Positions 27,051 through 36,867 of a DNA stretch of 64,000 nucleotides are shown piece after piece. Each line of letters starts with the position of its first letter. Position 1 is the first letter of the stretch. Under the pieces are notes generated by a model that was not told the origin of the DNA, did no database searches, and saw only the letters and a list, made by a program, of their open reading frames with translations. This DNA comes from UKL13-2 sp038206765 (GTDB lineage Bacteria; Pseudomonadota; Gammaproteobacteria; Burkholderiales; Usitatibacteraceae), in the NCBI GenBank assembly GCA_038206765.1, contig JBBRAM010000017.1, positions 13,565-77,564 on the forward strand, in the 5' to 3' direction. The position numbers and the translations under genes were made by a program.

Positions 27051-28162
27051 GCTTTCACACCATAGGCCGTCTAGCCATCAACTTGCATATGCCAATTTTG
27101 GCTGTCGCGATAGTTGCAGCACTTGGCGCGCAAAGTGTCGGCGCTAATGCCCAGGACAATCGACAAGCAAGCGTCGCAGTATCAAAGAACACTTCAGCGA
27201 ACCACGTGCCGCTAAAAATCGCTGCCATGATCGGTGTTGGTGACGGCGTTGGTGACAGGATTAGTGAAAGCGAATTAACCGCGCTGGTCAAGAAGCCGCT
27301 TTACCAAATGAAGCCCCGTGAAGTGGGGCGTTACCTTGCCTATTTGCATAACGCCGAACCCGACTTACGCGCACGCGTTGCGCACCTTGCCCGCAAAAAT
27401 ATTGGTCAGCCTTACCAGATTTTTTTACTCGGTGAATACCCATACGAGATCCATGACACCAACCCCATGTTCAATCTTGAGCGAAGCGATTGCGTTGTCT
27501 TTGCGGAACATACTTATGCGATGGCGTTGAGCAGCTCATGGGAAGAATTTTTTTGGATGTTGCAACGCATTCGCTATGCAAACGGCGTAATCGGCGTCTC
27601 GACAAGAAACCACTACACAGAAGCCGATTGGAATGTGCAAAACGGATGGCTGGTGGCCGATATCAGTACCGAGGTAGCAGGTGATCGTGTGGCTCGCTAC
27701 ACGGCAGTGATTGACCGTGCGGCATTTTTACAAAAAACGCACCGCATCAAAACTAATATTTCCGCGCAAGTCATCAATGAAAGCTATGTTCCAATAATTG
27801 CCTTGGCGGATGCGCTCCCTAAGCTAAAGTCGGGTGATTTCGTCAATGTCATTTCATTCAAAGGCGCACTAAAAAGTGCGGAACAAGACGGCGAATTTTT
27901 AGCATCGCATGTTGGGCTAGTGGTGATTGGCGAGAACGGCGAGCGGCGCTTTTTGCATTCGTCCGAGCCTGCAGTGCGCGAGGAAAGCTTCGAGGAATTC
28001 ATCAAACGGGCTGAAGCTCGCGAAGCGCGAAACCTCGCAAATGGCAAGGTTGGCCTGGTCCTAAAAGGCTTCAAGTTTTTACGTCTCAACGATTACCCAG
28101 TTGTTCCACCGATGGCACCGCAGCCGAGACCGCAAGCCATACCCCAAGCTACACCGCAATAA
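27047..28162 (+). CDS. DUF1460 family exported NlpC/P60-like amidase
   Basis: This 371-residue protein has a signal peptide (about residues 1-36, ending GANAQ) and a DUF1460 domain from about residue 80. Recognisable blocks are GQPYQIFLLGEYPYEIHDT, LERSDCVVFAEHTYAMAL with the candidate catalytic Cys, and RNHYTEADWNVQNGW containing a His. Characterised DUF1460 proteins are N-acetylmuramoyl-L-alanine amidase-like enzymes acting on muropeptides. The C-terminus is Pro/Gln-rich. It is probably periplasmic. It is translated after a 42-codon ORF by ATGA overlap. Confidence 0.85.
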   Translation: MSFHTIGRLAINLHMPILAVAIVAALGAQSVGANAQDNRQASVAVSKNTSANHVPLKIAAMIGVGDGVGDRISESELTALVKKPLYQMKPREVGRYLAYLHNAEPDLRARVAHLARKNIGQPYQIFLLGEYPYEIHDTNPMFNLERSDCVVFAEHTYAMALSSSWEEFFWMLQRIRYANGVIGVSTRNHYTEADWNVQNGWLVADISTEVAGDRVARYTAVIDRAAFLQKTHRIKTNISAQVINESYVPIIALADALPKLKSGDFVNVISFKGALKSAEQDGEFLASHVGLVVIGENGERRFLHSSEPAVREESFEEFIKRAEAREARNLANGKVGLVLKGFKFLRLNDYPVVPPMAPQPRPQAIPQATPQ

Positions 28163-28294
28163 TAATTTAGCACTGTTATTTGCGGCCTCTCCCAACGGCG
28201 CACTATTGATGGCACGTTTAGGGCCTACGACGCTGGGGAAAGAGGTCGGTGATGGTGCCGCGCAACCTATCGGCGCATTGGCCTGAGGATTTTT

Positions 28295-29932
28295 TTAACT
28301 GCTATTCAGGTTCGCACGTCCCGCGCGGTGCGCGAGTATAACTTCCACCCACTCAAAAATCGCCTCGCTAATGAGCGCCAACAGTGCAGCTGGAATCGCG
28401 CCGGCCAGCAACAACGCCCGATCATTAAGCGCCAAGCCGGTAACGATGCGCTCGCCGTAACCCCCTGCCCCAATAAACGCCGCGATCGTTGCGGTGCCAA
28501 TCGTAATCGCTGCCGCGGTTCGAATGCCCGCGATAATGGTTGGCAATGCCAGCGGTAATTCAATCTGCCAACGGACATCGCGTGGCAACATGCCCAGTGC
28601 CTTGCCCGCCTGTTTGAGCCCCTCTGGAACCTCGGCTAACCCCGCGCAGGTGTTGCGCATGATTGGCAGCAGCGCGTAGAGCGTTAGCGCCAGCAGTGCT
28701 GGGACCATGCCGATCACGCCGATCAATGAAATCAGGACCGCCAATAGCGCCAGCGACGGCACCGTTTGCAAAAGCCCGGCTGCGCCCAGCACGAAAGCGC
28801 GGATACGGCGATGCGGAAAAATAAAAAAAGCCAATGGAATCGAGATTAATGCAGCGGCTAACAAGGAAACCAAGACGAGCCCGACATGCTGCCGCGTGAG
28901 CCGCCAAAAATCATCGCCAAGCAGCTTCTCGCTAAACGATGGCGATTGTGAATGCGATGTTGTGGCCTTGGCGGCATCAGCGACCTTACCGACCTTGGCG
29001 GCGTTAGTAACGTTAGCGCCATTGCCTTCCATAGCCCTTGGGGAATCCGCCAAATAATCCTTTGCGATCGCCTCGAAGGCAACGCCCTCCAGCTCGGCAC
29101 GTGCGTTCATCGCAATCATGTCGGGCTCGGTGATTGCCCCGATTAATCGTTGCATCGTCTGCCATGCTTCGGGGAACCGCGTTGGCACATCGAGGCGGTA
29201 AAGTACAACGGCGTCATAGCGTGGAAAATAATGGCGGTCATCCGCCAGCACCCGCAAACCTAGATGCACAATCTTTGCATCGGTAGTGTAGATATCCATC
29301 ACATCAATCTGCTTTTTTTTAATTGCGTCATAGGCAAGTCCGTGATCGATACTGATCGGCAGTTGTGGCAAGCTATATTGGCTCGCCAAGCCTTTCCAGC
29401 CATCCTGCCGGCCGATAAATTCATTAGATAGGCCCAAGCGCTGCTGAGGATATTTGGCCAAGTCAGCCAGCGTTTTAATGCCCAGCGCATCCGCATCGGC
29501 CGCCCGCATCGCCAGCGCATAACCGTTGTTAAAACCAAACGGAATCGCTACAGCAAAGCCGAGCGGCGCTAGCGCCGCGTTCATTTCATCGATAGTTAGC
29601 GGCTTGGTGCTCTTTAAAATTTCCTGCGCGATAGTGCCTGCGTATTCAGGATAAAGATCTATACCCCGCGATTGGAGTGCGGCGAACACGATCGCTGTAT
29701 TGCCCAAACCTTGTTTGATTTCCACAGCTTGTGGCGCGGCGCTTTTGGCGAGCAATTGCGCCAAGATGTAGGACTCCGTAAATCGTTTAGAGCCAATGCG
29801 CAGTGGCTCCGCCTCGCTGGCTGCAGCCAACCTCATTGGGCCCATGACGAGACAATAAAGTAGCATCGAGAGCAATATCGCAAAAAATAAGCGCCATGGT
29901 TTTGGCAATAGTTGATCCATTGTTTTCATCAT
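28295..29932 (-). CDS. Osmoprotectant ABC transporter, fused substrate-binding protein and permease
   Basis: This 545-residue fusion has a signal/membrane segment (residues 12-38) and an OpuAC-type substrate-binding domain at about 40-305 (EPLRIGSKRFTESYILAQLLA). A BPD permease domain lies at about 345-530 (AGIRTAAAITIGTATIAAFIGAGGYGERIVTG). It is of the quaternary-amine class (glycine betaine, choline or carnitine uptake); the ligand is not readable. The order, binding domain before permease, is opposite to many OpuBC-type fusions. No ATPase gene is adjacent, so that subunit must be elsewhere. Its ATG overlaps the stop of the O-antigen ligase (ATGA), coupling the two. Confidence 0.88.
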   Translation of the reverse strand: MMKTMDQLLPKPWRLFFAILLSMLLYCLVMGPMRLAAASEAEPLRIGSKRFTESYILAQLLAKSAAPQAVEIKQGLGNTAIVFAALQSRGIDLYPEYAGTIAQEILKSTKPLTIDEMNAALAPLGFAVAIPFGFNNGYALAMRAADADALGIKTLADLAKYPQQRLGLSNEFIGRQDGWKGLASQYSLPQLPISIDHGLAYDAIKKKQIDVMDIYTTDAKIVHLGLRVLADDRHYFPRYDAVVLYRLDVPTRFPEAWQTMQRLIGAITEPDMIAMNARAELEGVAFEAIAKDYLADSPRAMEGNGANVTNAAKVGKVADAAKATTSHSQSPSFSEKLLGDDFWRLTRQHVGLVLVSLLAAALISIPLAFFIFPHRRIRAFVLGAAGLLQTVPSLALLAVLISLIGVIGMVPALLALTLYALLPIMRNTCAGLAEVPEGLKQAGKALGMLPRDVRWQIELPLALPTIIAGIRTAAAITIGTATIAAFIGAGGYGERIVTGLALNDRALLLAGAIPAALLALISEAIFEWVEVILAHRAGRANLNSS

Positions 29933-31383
29933 CCGCGCTTTTCTGATTGGCTGCGTTCACCGGAATCACTTGATTTATCAATTCCACTTAAACCCAGCAG
30001 CATCCCCACAATCGCCCAAAATAAAATAGCGTTTTGGCGAATGAAAAAATCATCGACCATGTTCCGGGCGAATACGCCCACCACCAACAATAGGCCACAG
30101 AGGCCAAGCGTTTGCATGAAAATATTGCGGCGTAACATGTTGGCAAAAACAAAAAATAAGTTAGCGAACAGGGTGATGAGCAACACTGCACCGATCACGC
30201 CAATCTGCAGCATCTGGTTTAAGGCCATGTTGTGGCCTTGGATGAACAGCGCTTTGTCTAACGGCTGGGTAAAACGAGCGCTCATGATTTCTTCGAGCGT
30301 CTCGCGCCCGTAACCATAGCCGGTGAGTGGTTTGGCGGCAATGAGTTCTAAGGCCTCTTTCCAAATCACGCCGCGGTTGTCATGTGTGACCATTTCAACG
30401 GCGCCGCCACCACCGGGCGGTTGACCGTGAAAACGCATTTCGGTTGTGGCAAAAAATAAGGTGGTGAAAACAACGCCACCGACGACGACCAGTGCAATCA
30501 TCCGCAACCAACGTGATGCGGGCATGGAAGTCTTGGAAGACTTGGACAATTTCGATTTGGCATCTGGATTATGCGACGCATAAATTGACGTCGCGGCAAA
30601 CGTGACGAGCATGACACCAAAGCAAATCCAGATAGCGCGATTGGTGGTGAGGAACGCAGAAACGAGGATCATAACCATTGCCATCACCGTCAAACACCTC
30701 GCCAGCGCTGGAGTTTTGGGCAGGGTAACCTGTGCAGATGGTGAGTGAACATCGTCCTGCCATGGCAATGAAGGCCAAGATGGCCACAATAGCCAAGCCA
30801 GCGGGAGTAGCGCGCAAAGTGTAACGAGCCAAGCTGAATAGGCACCGACGCCGCCGAAAGCGGGCATCGTCAACGCATCAACCGGCACGAAGACATTAAA
30901 AATTGCCGCGCCAGTCAGCCCGATCAGGCCGAGGAATAGTGCCATCAACCAGCGCTTCGCATCATTCATCGACCGGGTCAGCGCAAAAAAAACAAATAGC
31001 GCTAGCAGCGGCGTTAATACATCACCTTTCCAGCTTCCCATTGACCGCATCGGATCATCAGATAGTGCGCTTCCAATCAGCAAAGCCAGCCCCCAAGCCG
31101 CTGTGCTGTAAGTAATGCTGCGCGGCATGCTGGCGTGCCACGAACGCTTGGTTGATTTGTTAGCATTCTCGCTGTCCGTCGATTGCTTGACGGTGCTGTG
31201 GTTGGCAATATTGTCGGCAATCGCGACCAAAACGATGAGCAAAAATGCTAGCGCGAGTAGCCCCGCACGTAACCCCGTCGCACCGCGAAATGGCGCGACG
31301 AATAGACACGCAGTTGCCGCATAGACTGCGACCAGCATTGCAGTGTCTGTCCATCGGCGCGGTGTTGCTTGATTTATTTTCAT
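29929..31383 (-). CDS. O-antigen ligase/Wzy family membrane protein
   Basis: This 484-residue protein has about ten to twelve membrane helices and a long periplasmic loop near residues 330-400 that contains the Wzy_C block (NRGVIWKEALELIAAKPLTGYGYGRETLEEIM, read in parts). Family members join O-antigen or other glycans to lipid A-core, or act on related undecaprenyl-linked sugars. No other LPS genes surround it. It is cotranslated with the osmoprotectant transporter downstream, an unusual pairing. The start is the ATG at 31381-31383. Confidence 0.82.
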   Translation of the reverse strand: MKINQATPRRWTDTAMLVAVYAATACLFVAPFRGATGLRAGLLALAFLLIVLVAIADNIANHSTVKQSTDSENANKSTKRSWHASMPRSITYSTAAWGLALLIGSALSDDPMRSMGSWKGDVLTPLLALFVFFALTRSMNDAKRWLMALFLGLIGLTGAAIFNVFVPVDALTMPAFGGVGAYSAWLVTLCALLPLAWLLWPSWPSLPWQDDVHSPSAQVTLPKTPALARCLTVMAMVMILVSAFLTTNRAIWICFGVMLVTFAATSIYASHNPDAKSKLSKSSKTSMPASRWLRMIALVVVGGVVFTTLFFATTEMRFHGQPPGGGGAVEMVTHDNRGVIWKEALELIAAKPLTGYGYGRETLEEIMSARFTQPLDKALFIQGHNMALNQMLQIGVIGAVLLITLFANLFFVFANMLRRNIFMQTLGLCGLLLVVGVFARNMVDDFFIRQNAILFWAIVGMLLGLSGIDKSSDSGERSQSEKRG

Positions 31384-31401
31384 TGAGCGGCAGTGTTGTG
31401 C

Positions 31402-31453
31402 GGCGTTATTAGACGGCGTTGTTCGGCGGCGTTGTTCGGCGGCGTTGTTAGGC
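31402..31453. repeat. Four tandem 13-bp repeats
   Basis: Copies of GGCGTTGTTCGGC start at 31402 (diverged), 31415, 31428 and 31441 (one change). They lie just upstream of the O-antigen ligase start and in the leader of fabI. The array is probably slippage-generated, though its place in a divergent promoter region could affect expression. Confidence 0.8.
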
Positions 31454-31768
31454 GCCTTTATGAGGCGGCGGAGTTTGCGGAGTTTGGGCGGTCAGGTGAA
31501 ACCAAATGCCAACTAATACGAGCAGAGGAGAATACCAAAGAATACGGCAAGATGAGCGGAATCAAAGAATGTCGCGCCATTAAGATAAAATTGCAGTTGT
31601 TCTTAATGTTTGTGGCTTAGGCGACGAGGTTTTGGAGGTTGCAACGGCCCATTCAACGGATCATGCGACGGGCACATGCGGAGAGCTCATGCAAATCCTT
31701 CCTACCAATCGCCTACCAGTTTATCTGCATTTTTACTCATTTATTCACCTCAAAAAGGATACAGAACC
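31454..31768. other. Leader region of fabI
   Basis: About 315 bases. The fabI frame is open from 31610, but the residues before 31769 do not resemble FabI, so this part is untranslated. AAAAAGGATACA before the GTG at 31769 is a good Shine-Dalgarno. I see no clear promoter. Confidence 0.4.
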
Positions 31769-32554
31769 GTGGGCTTCCTTTCCAACAAAAAATTTCTAAT
31801 CACCGGCTTGTTGTCGAGTCGCTCGATTGCTTATGGCGTGGCCAAAGCAATGCATCGCGAAGGAGCCGAGCTGGCGTTTACCTATGCAGGCGACAATATT
31901 CGCGAGCGTGTTGAAAAGCTCGCGCCTGATTTTGACGGCAAAATTATTTTGCCCTGCGATGTTTCCAAAGATGAAGAAATTAATAATTGTTTTGCCGAAC
32001 TTGGCAAACACTGGGATGGCTTGGATGGCTTTGTTCACGCCATCGCTTTTGCGCCTCGCGAGGCGATTTCCGGAGATTTTTTAGAGGGACTGTCCCGCGA
32101 AGGCTTCCGGATGGCGCACGATATCTCGAGCTATAGCTTCGCCGCGATGGCAAAGGCCGCCTTGCCGATGATGACAGGTCGCAATGCCGCCATCCTCACG
32201 CTTTCGTACTTGGGTGCGGAACGCGTGGTGCCGAATTACAACACGATGGGTGCCGCAAAAGCCAGTCTGGAAGCGGTGACACGCTATCTGGCTGCAAGCT
32301 TAGGGCCAAAAGGTATCCGCGCCAATGCGATTTCGGCGGGGCCGATTAAAACGCTGGCCGCAGCGGGTATTAGCGGCTTCCGTGAAATGTTGTCATTCTT
32401 TGAAGCGCAAGCGCCACTGCGCCGCAATGTGACGCAAGAGGAAGTCGGTAATGTTGCGGCGTTCATGATGAGCGATCTTGCGAGCGCCGTGACGGGCGAA
32501 ATTACCTATGTCGATTGCGGTTTTAACGTGATTGCTTCGGGGATGCCGGGGTAG
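31769..32554 (+). CDS. fabI: Enoyl-[acyl-carrier-protein] reductase (NADH)
   Basis: This enzyme reduces trans-2-enoyl-ACP in the last step of each fatty-acid elongation cycle and is the triclosan target. From the GTG at 31769 it is 261 residues, matching the family. The N-terminus MGFLSNKKFLITGLLSSRSIAYG is the FabI form of the NAD-binding loop. The catalytic Y-x6-K is YNTMGAAK. The AISAGPIKTLAAAGI segment is the substrate-loop region. It is followed after 50 bases by a glycosyltransferase on the same strand. Confidence 0.96.
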   Translation: MGFLSNKKFLITGLLSSRSIAYGVAKAMHREGAELAFTYAGDNIRERVEKLAPDFDGKIILPCDVSKDEEINNCFAELGKHWDGLDGFVHAIAFAPREAISGDFLEGLSREGFRMAHDISSYSFAAMAKAALPMMTGRNAAILTLSYLGAERVVPNYNTMGAAKASLEAVTRYLAASLGPKGIRANAISAGPIKTLAAAGISGFREMLSFFEAQAPLRRNVTQEEVGNVAAFMMSDLASAVTGEITYVDCGFNVIASGMPG

Positions 32555-32604
32555 GTGTTGGTTGGTTTAGCCACCATTTTTTCCACCCCTACACGCACAG
32601 CAAC

Positions 32605-33558
32605 ATGATCGCTCAGCAAATTGCCGAATTGGCGCATGTGCCGGTTCGCGCCGTCATTATTAATTGCAATACGCGCTTGGTCACCACGCTGGCGCTGTTG
32701 AGTGCGTTACGTCACGCGAAGGTCCCGATTCTGTTGATCGACTGCGAGTCCACCGATGGCAGTTGGGATTGGTTCTGCGAACTCGCAGCCAAACATTCGT
32801 TTGCGCATCACACATTTGACATGGTCAAAATGCCACTGCGACCGCATGGCAAGACCCTTGATCGGCTGTTACAAGAAATCCGCGCCGACAAAGTGTTACT
32901 GATTGATTCTGATCTTGAAATTTTATCGCCGACGATCGTTGCTGATTCAATCCGCGCCGCTTCCGAAAGTGGCATTTATGGCGCTGGATTTTTACATGCG
33001 GGCGAGTGGATTCGCGGCGGGCATTTGCCGGCCTCCGCCAACGGCTATTACATGGAACGTATGTGGATTCCATTTACGTGCCTGAATGTCGCGCCGGTAC
33101 GGGCTGCGCTGAAGGCGGGGAACTCGTTTATGCACTCCCGAGATTATTTTGAGTTCCCGCGGAGTTTGCTGCTGTCCAAGGCGCTTTATGCGCGGCATCG
33201 TTTGCCGTTGCTGAAAAACTTGGAGCTGACATTTTTGCATCGATTCCGGAAACAGCCAGCGGATGATTCAACGCCCAACTCGACACCGAACTTGACGCCA
33301 ACCAGCGGCTCAAACTCAAAGCTCAGCCCTGCGTTTTGCGAATACGACACCGGCGCAAGATTGCATGCCTATGTGCGTCAAACATTGAAATATAAATTTA
33401 CAGATTTTGGCATGGGGCTTTGCGCTTCGAGCGTAAAGCATTATCATGGCATTACGCGTGCCACTTTATCGCCAGGGCGCGACAACGCCACGGCACCAAA
33501 CTCGGTCCTGGGTGAGGTGGCGAGGCGCTTACGCGATGAATATGGCGTTCATGTATAG
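32605..33558 (+). CDS. Glycosyltransferase-like protein (GT-A fold)
   Basis: This 317-residue protein looks like a family-2 type glycosyltransferase. AVIINCNTRLVTTLALLSAL and ILLIDCESTDGSWDWF form the nucleotide-binding half. DSDLEIL near residue 100 is the metal-binding DXD position. The C-terminal third contains a Thr/Pro/Asn low-complexity insert (TPNSTPNLTPT) that is probably disordered. The product is unknown; it may modify a surface glycan. No membrane segment is obvious. Spacing from fabI (50 bases) allows cotranscription. Confidence 0.72.
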   Translation: MIAQQIAELAHVPVRAVIINCNTRLVTTLALLSALRHAKVPILLIDCESTDGSWDWFCELAAKHSFAHHTFDMVKMPLRPHGKTLDRLLQEIRADKVLLIDSDLEILSPTIVADSIRAASESGIYGAGFLHAGEWIRGGHLPASANGYYMERMWIPFTCLNVAPVRAALKAGNSFMHSRDYFEFPRSLLLSKALYARHRLPLLKNLELTFLHRFRKQPADDSTPNSTPNLTPTSGSNSKLSPAFCEYDTGARLHAYVRQTLKYKFTDFGMGLCASSVKHYHGITRATLSPGRDNATAPNSVLGEVARRLRDEYGVHV

Positions 33559-33624
33559 CCAATATTATTCGACGTAAAACTCGTCAAAACATGCAATAGC
33601 AGCAACCATGGCAAAGGATTTGAT

Positions 33625-34521
33625 ATGAAGAATTTCAATGGAAAAGTGGCTGTTATCACCGGTGCCGCAAGTGGTTTTGGCCGTGAATTTGCCATTGCTG
33701 GTGCAGCACAAGGTATGAAACTGGTTCTGGCCGACATACAGCAAGCGCAGCTTGATGCCACGATCGCTGAATTGACAGCAGCCGGCGCCAAGGTGGTAGG
33801 AATGCGATGCGATGTCAGTCGCGCCGAAGATGTTCAGGCGCTGGCTGATTTAGCGATGACGAATTTTGGCGGCGTAAACCTTGTTTTTAATAACGCGGGC
33901 GTTGGCTCTGGTGGCCTTGTTTGGGAAAACACGGTTAAAGACTGGGAATGGGTGTTGGGCGTGAATTTGTGGGGTGTGATTCACGGTGTACGGATTTTTA
34001 CTCCGTTAATGCTGGCGCAGGCCAAGCGGGAGGCTGATTACGAGGGCTATATCGTCAACACAGCCTCAATGGCTGGCCTACTGTCTCCGCAGCTCATGGG
34101 CGCCTACAATGTCTCCAAACACGCTGTGGTGACGCTTTCTGAAACCTTATACCAAGACTTGCGCTCGGTGACATCACAAATTAGCTGCTCAGTACTTTGC
34201 CCCGCGTTCGTTCCCACCGGAATCAGCAGTTCGCACCGAACCCGGCCTGCCGAATTACAAAACGAATCAGCTCCCACCGAATCAATGATGGTTGCGCAAA
34301 AAACAATCCATAAAGCTGTCACTTCCGGCAAATTAACGGCAGCTGATGTGATCAAGCTGACTTTCGATGCAGTTCGTGATGAGAAATTTTACATTATCAC
34401 GCATCCGAAAATTATGGCGACGGTGAAGATGCGTTTGGAAGACATTGAACACATGCAGAATCCGCGTGACCCTTATGCGTTGAAAGAAGACAGTCGACCA
34501 GTGCTCAACAAGCTTGCATAA
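33625..34521 (+). CDS. Short-chain dehydrogenase/reductase (classical SDR)
   Basis: This 298-residue Rossmann-fold oxidoreductase has TGAASGFG (residues 11-18) for cofactor binding, an acidic residue after strand 2 (VLADIQ) favouring NAD(H), NNAGVGSGG, a Ser in NTASMAG, and the catalytic YNVSK. The C-terminal extension after residue 230 is longer than in minimal SDRs and includes a region found in acyl or steroid SDRs. The substrate cannot be assigned. It has a Shine-Dalgarno-poor start. It ends before a bidirectional terminator at 34617. Confidence 0.88.
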   Translation: MKNFNGKVAVITGAASGFGREFAIAGAAQGMKLVLADIQQAQLDATIAELTAAGAKVVGMRCDVSRAEDVQALADLAMTNFGGVNLVFNNAGVGSGGLVWENTVKDWEWVLGVNLWGVIHGVRIFTPLMLAQAKREADYEGYIVNTASMAGLLSPQLMGAYNVSKHAVVTLSETLYQDLRSVTSQISCSVLCPAFVPTGISSSHRTRPAELQNESAPTESMMVAQKTIHKAVTSGKLTAADVIKLTFDAVRDEKFYIITHPKIMATVKMRLEDIEHMQNPRDPYALKEDSRPVLNKLA

Positions 34522-34616
34522 AATTTGCCGGAGCTTATGCGAGCCGTTTATGAATTTTTTCATGTCCCTCTGGATCCCTGTGGGTTTCTCTATGACTCGT
34601 AGCATCGAGAACCAAT

Positions 34617-34653
34617 AAAAAACCGCTTACCCATTCGGAATAAGCAGTTTTTT
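34617..34653. terminator. Bidirectional Rho-independent terminator
   Basis: A stem AAAAACCGCTTA / TAAGCAGTTTTT with a short loop around CATTCG, having A-run and T-run on either side. It lies between the SDR (plus strand) and ppiD (minus strand) and can stop transcription from both. Confidence 0.8.
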
Positions 34654-34757
34654 ATCTTGCAGAATAACTGGTTATTGCGTGTTCACCCTCAAACGCAATC
34701 TTGAGGCAGGTTCGGATGCAATTGATCAGTCACCGGTGGTAATAAAGGGAAAACGAC

Positions 34758-36665
34758 TTACTTCTCCGCCTTCTTATCCAATGCGTCTTTGGTGATCGAT
34801 ACGTCGATCTTCGTGCGCATGCTGGTGACGATTGATTGCAATTGCTGCTGGGCTTGCGATTGCGTTAACCGAGTGCTGGTCGCTTTGAGCTTGGCCTCAT
34901 CGCTGGCTGGTGGCGCAATCACCTTGGCAACCTGCACCAAAAAATAACCGCCGTTTGGGTTCTCGACACCCACGTAGGACGGCAGGGCTTTGATATCGGC
35001 CCGCAGTGCAGCATCGATCACATTCGGCGGAAGTCCACCTTGGGTCGTGCGGCTAACGGCCAACAGTTTCGGGAATTCAACATCAGCTGGCTTGGCTTCG
35101 CGCAATAATGCGAGCTTGGCTTCGCCCTCTTTCTTGGCTAGCTTCCCCGCTTCTTCACGCGTCAAACGTGCCGTAATGGCTGGTTCCACCTCAGCAAAGG
35201 GGCGAACGCTGGACGGTTTGGATTCCAACGCGCGCGCGGCTACGAGCGAGTTGGTGGCAACCTCGACCGCCTCAGTATTCCGCTTATTCTTTATTACCTC
35301 ATCCGAAAATACCGACGCCACCAGTTTTGCGTTGCTAAACGGTGCTGGCAACCCTGCGCCTTTAGCCATCCATGGCGATTGCTTAATCGGCAAATTGATA
35401 GCATCTGCCGCTGCTTTCAAGCTGGTCGATTGCTCGTACACAAGGTTCGTAAATTTCTCGGCGAGTTCGGCAAATTTCTTCTGCGCTTTTTGTTTTTTCA
35501 ATTCACCTTCGATTTCAGGGGTAGCGTCGGCAAGCGTCTTTGCTTTCTCAGGGCGAATCTCAGTCAACCGAATGATGTGATAACCAAAATCGGATTTTAC
35601 CGGACCAACGATCTCGTCTTTGCTGGCTTTAAAAACGGCTTGCTCAAATGGCGGCACCATGGCACCACGCCCGAAAAATCCCAAATCGCCACCGTTTTGC
35701 GCGGAGCCCGGATCCTGCGAGTTTTTCTTGGCTAAATCGGCGAAATCTTTGGGCGATTTTTTAACCTGAGCGAACAACGAATTGGCTTTGTCTTGGGCCG
35801 CCTTCTTTTCATCGTCTTTGGCAGTTGCCGCCACCGAGATCAAAATATGGCTAGCTCTGCGTTCTTCTTTTTGCACATAGCGTGCGGCGTTGGCATCGTA
35901 ATAAGCTTTGGTTTCCTCAGCGCTTACTTGTGTTTGCGGCACTAAAGCATCAATGGATAACTCGAGATATTCAGCCTTGACCTGCGCTGGGATGGTGAAA
36001 TCGGCCTGATGTGATTCGTAGTAGTTTTTGGCTTGCTCAGGCGCTAGTTTCACGCTGGACAAGAACTTTTCAGGGGCGATGGCGCTTACGGCGATCTCGC
36101 GCGACTGTTCGGATGCCAGCAAATACTGCTGTGCACTCGCGCTGCCTGTAAAAGCGGTGCTAGAAATGCTCTCAACAAATTGCTGGGTTTCCATATCCTT
36201 ACGGAGCAAGCCCTCAAAACGTGCGGGCGTATAGTTTTGAGATTTCAGAAAAATATCGTAGCGGGCATTAGAGAATTTGCCATTTTCTTGGAATGATGCC
36301 TCATTGCTGATGCGGTCCTTGAGTGCCTCATTGCTAACGGTCAATCCGCCCGCTTGAATTGCTGTTGTAAGTAGCCGTTGATCGATCAGCGAATCTAAAA
36401 TAGATTTCCGCATTTCGGGGGTATCCAACAACGAGGAATCAATGCTGCTGCCTAGTTGTTGGCGGTATCGCTCAAGCTGATTTTTGACAGCATCGTTGAA
36501 TTCTTGATTGCTGATTTTTTCGTCACCGACCTTAGCAATGGCATCCTGCCCCGGTGTGTTACGAACATATGACTCAACCCCCCAAAGCGCAAAGGGAATA
36601 GTGATTAGTGCCAAAATCACTTTGGCAATCCAGGTTTTGGCGGCGGTGCGAATGTATTCAAGCAT
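34758..36665 (-). CDS. ppiD: Periplasmic peptidyl-prolyl cis-trans isomerase/chaperone PpiD
   Basis: This 635-residue inner-membrane-anchored chaperone helps newly exported proteins at the SecYEG exit. A single N-terminal anchor (about residues 12-33) is followed by SurA-like N-terminal chaperone helices (to about 225) and a parvulin rotamase domain at about 265-365 (RASHILISVAAT, GSAQNGGDLGFFGRGAMVPPFEQAVF, IRLTEI). A second helical chaperone part follows. It lies downstream of hupB, as in E. coli, but with two tRNAs and a terminator between. A TTGGCA/TTAATA promoter-like pair is at 36695-36724. Confidence 0.93.
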   Translation of the reverse strand: MLEYIRTAAKTWIAKVILALITIPFALWGVESYVRNTPGQDAIAKVGDEKISNQEFNDAVKNQLERYRQQLGSSIDSSLLDTPEMRKSILDSLIDQRLLTTAIQAGGLTVSNEALKDRISNEASFQENGKFSNARYDIFLKSQNYTPARFEGLLRKDMETQQFVESISSTAFTGSASAQQYLLASEQSREIAVSAIAPEKFLSSVKLAPEQAKNYYESHQADFTIPAQVKAEYLELSIDALVPQTQVSAEETKAYYDANAARYVQKEERRASHILISVAATAKDDEKKAAQDKANSLFAQVKKSPKDFADLAKKNSQDPGSAQNGGDLGFFGRGAMVPPFEQAVFKASKDEIVGPVKSDFGYHIIRLTEIRPEKAKTLADATPEIEGELKKQKAQKKFAELAEKFTNLVYEQSTSLKAAADAINLPIKQSPWMAKGAGLPAPFSNAKLVASVFSDEVIKNKRNTEAVEVATNSLVAARALESKPSSVRPFAEVEPAITARLTREEAGKLAKKEGEAKLALLREAKPADVEFPKLLAVSRTTQGGLPPNVIDAALRADIKALPSYVGVENPNGGYFLVQVAKVIAPPASDEAKLKATSTRLTQSQAQQQLQSIVTSMRTKIDVSITKDALDKKAEK

Positions 36666-36694
36666 GGGTAATAGGGCTTATGAAATGAATAAAA

Positions 36695-36724
36695 TATTAA
36701 AAATAATGCGTGATCATATGCCAA
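36695..36724 (-). promoter_or_regulatory. Possible sigma-70 promoter of ppiD
   Basis: Minus strand TTGGCA (36719-36724), 18-base spacer, TTAATA (36695-36700), 30 bases upstream of the ppiD ATG. The spacing is acceptable and the -10 is weak. It follows the terminator after tRNA-Asp, so ppiD would need it. Confidence 0.4.
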
Positions 36725-36828
36725 AACTGGCGACGATGATGAAAGCAACAAAAAACGAGAATAATTTGCACACTTCACTTACTTTGCTCAGCCTCCTGAG
36801 AGGCAAGTACTTAAGTGAACACATATAA

Positions 36829-36861
36829 AAAAGGGCGAACTTGAGATAAGTTCGCCCTTTA
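36829..36861 (-). terminator. Terminator after tRNA-Asp
   Basis: A 10-bp stem GGGCGAACTT / AAGTTCGCCC with a 5-base loop, flanked by an A/T run of six on the minus-strand 3' side. It lies just past the tRNA-Asp CCA end and should close the hupB-tRNA transcript. Confidence 0.82.
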
Positions 36862-36867
36862 TTTAAT

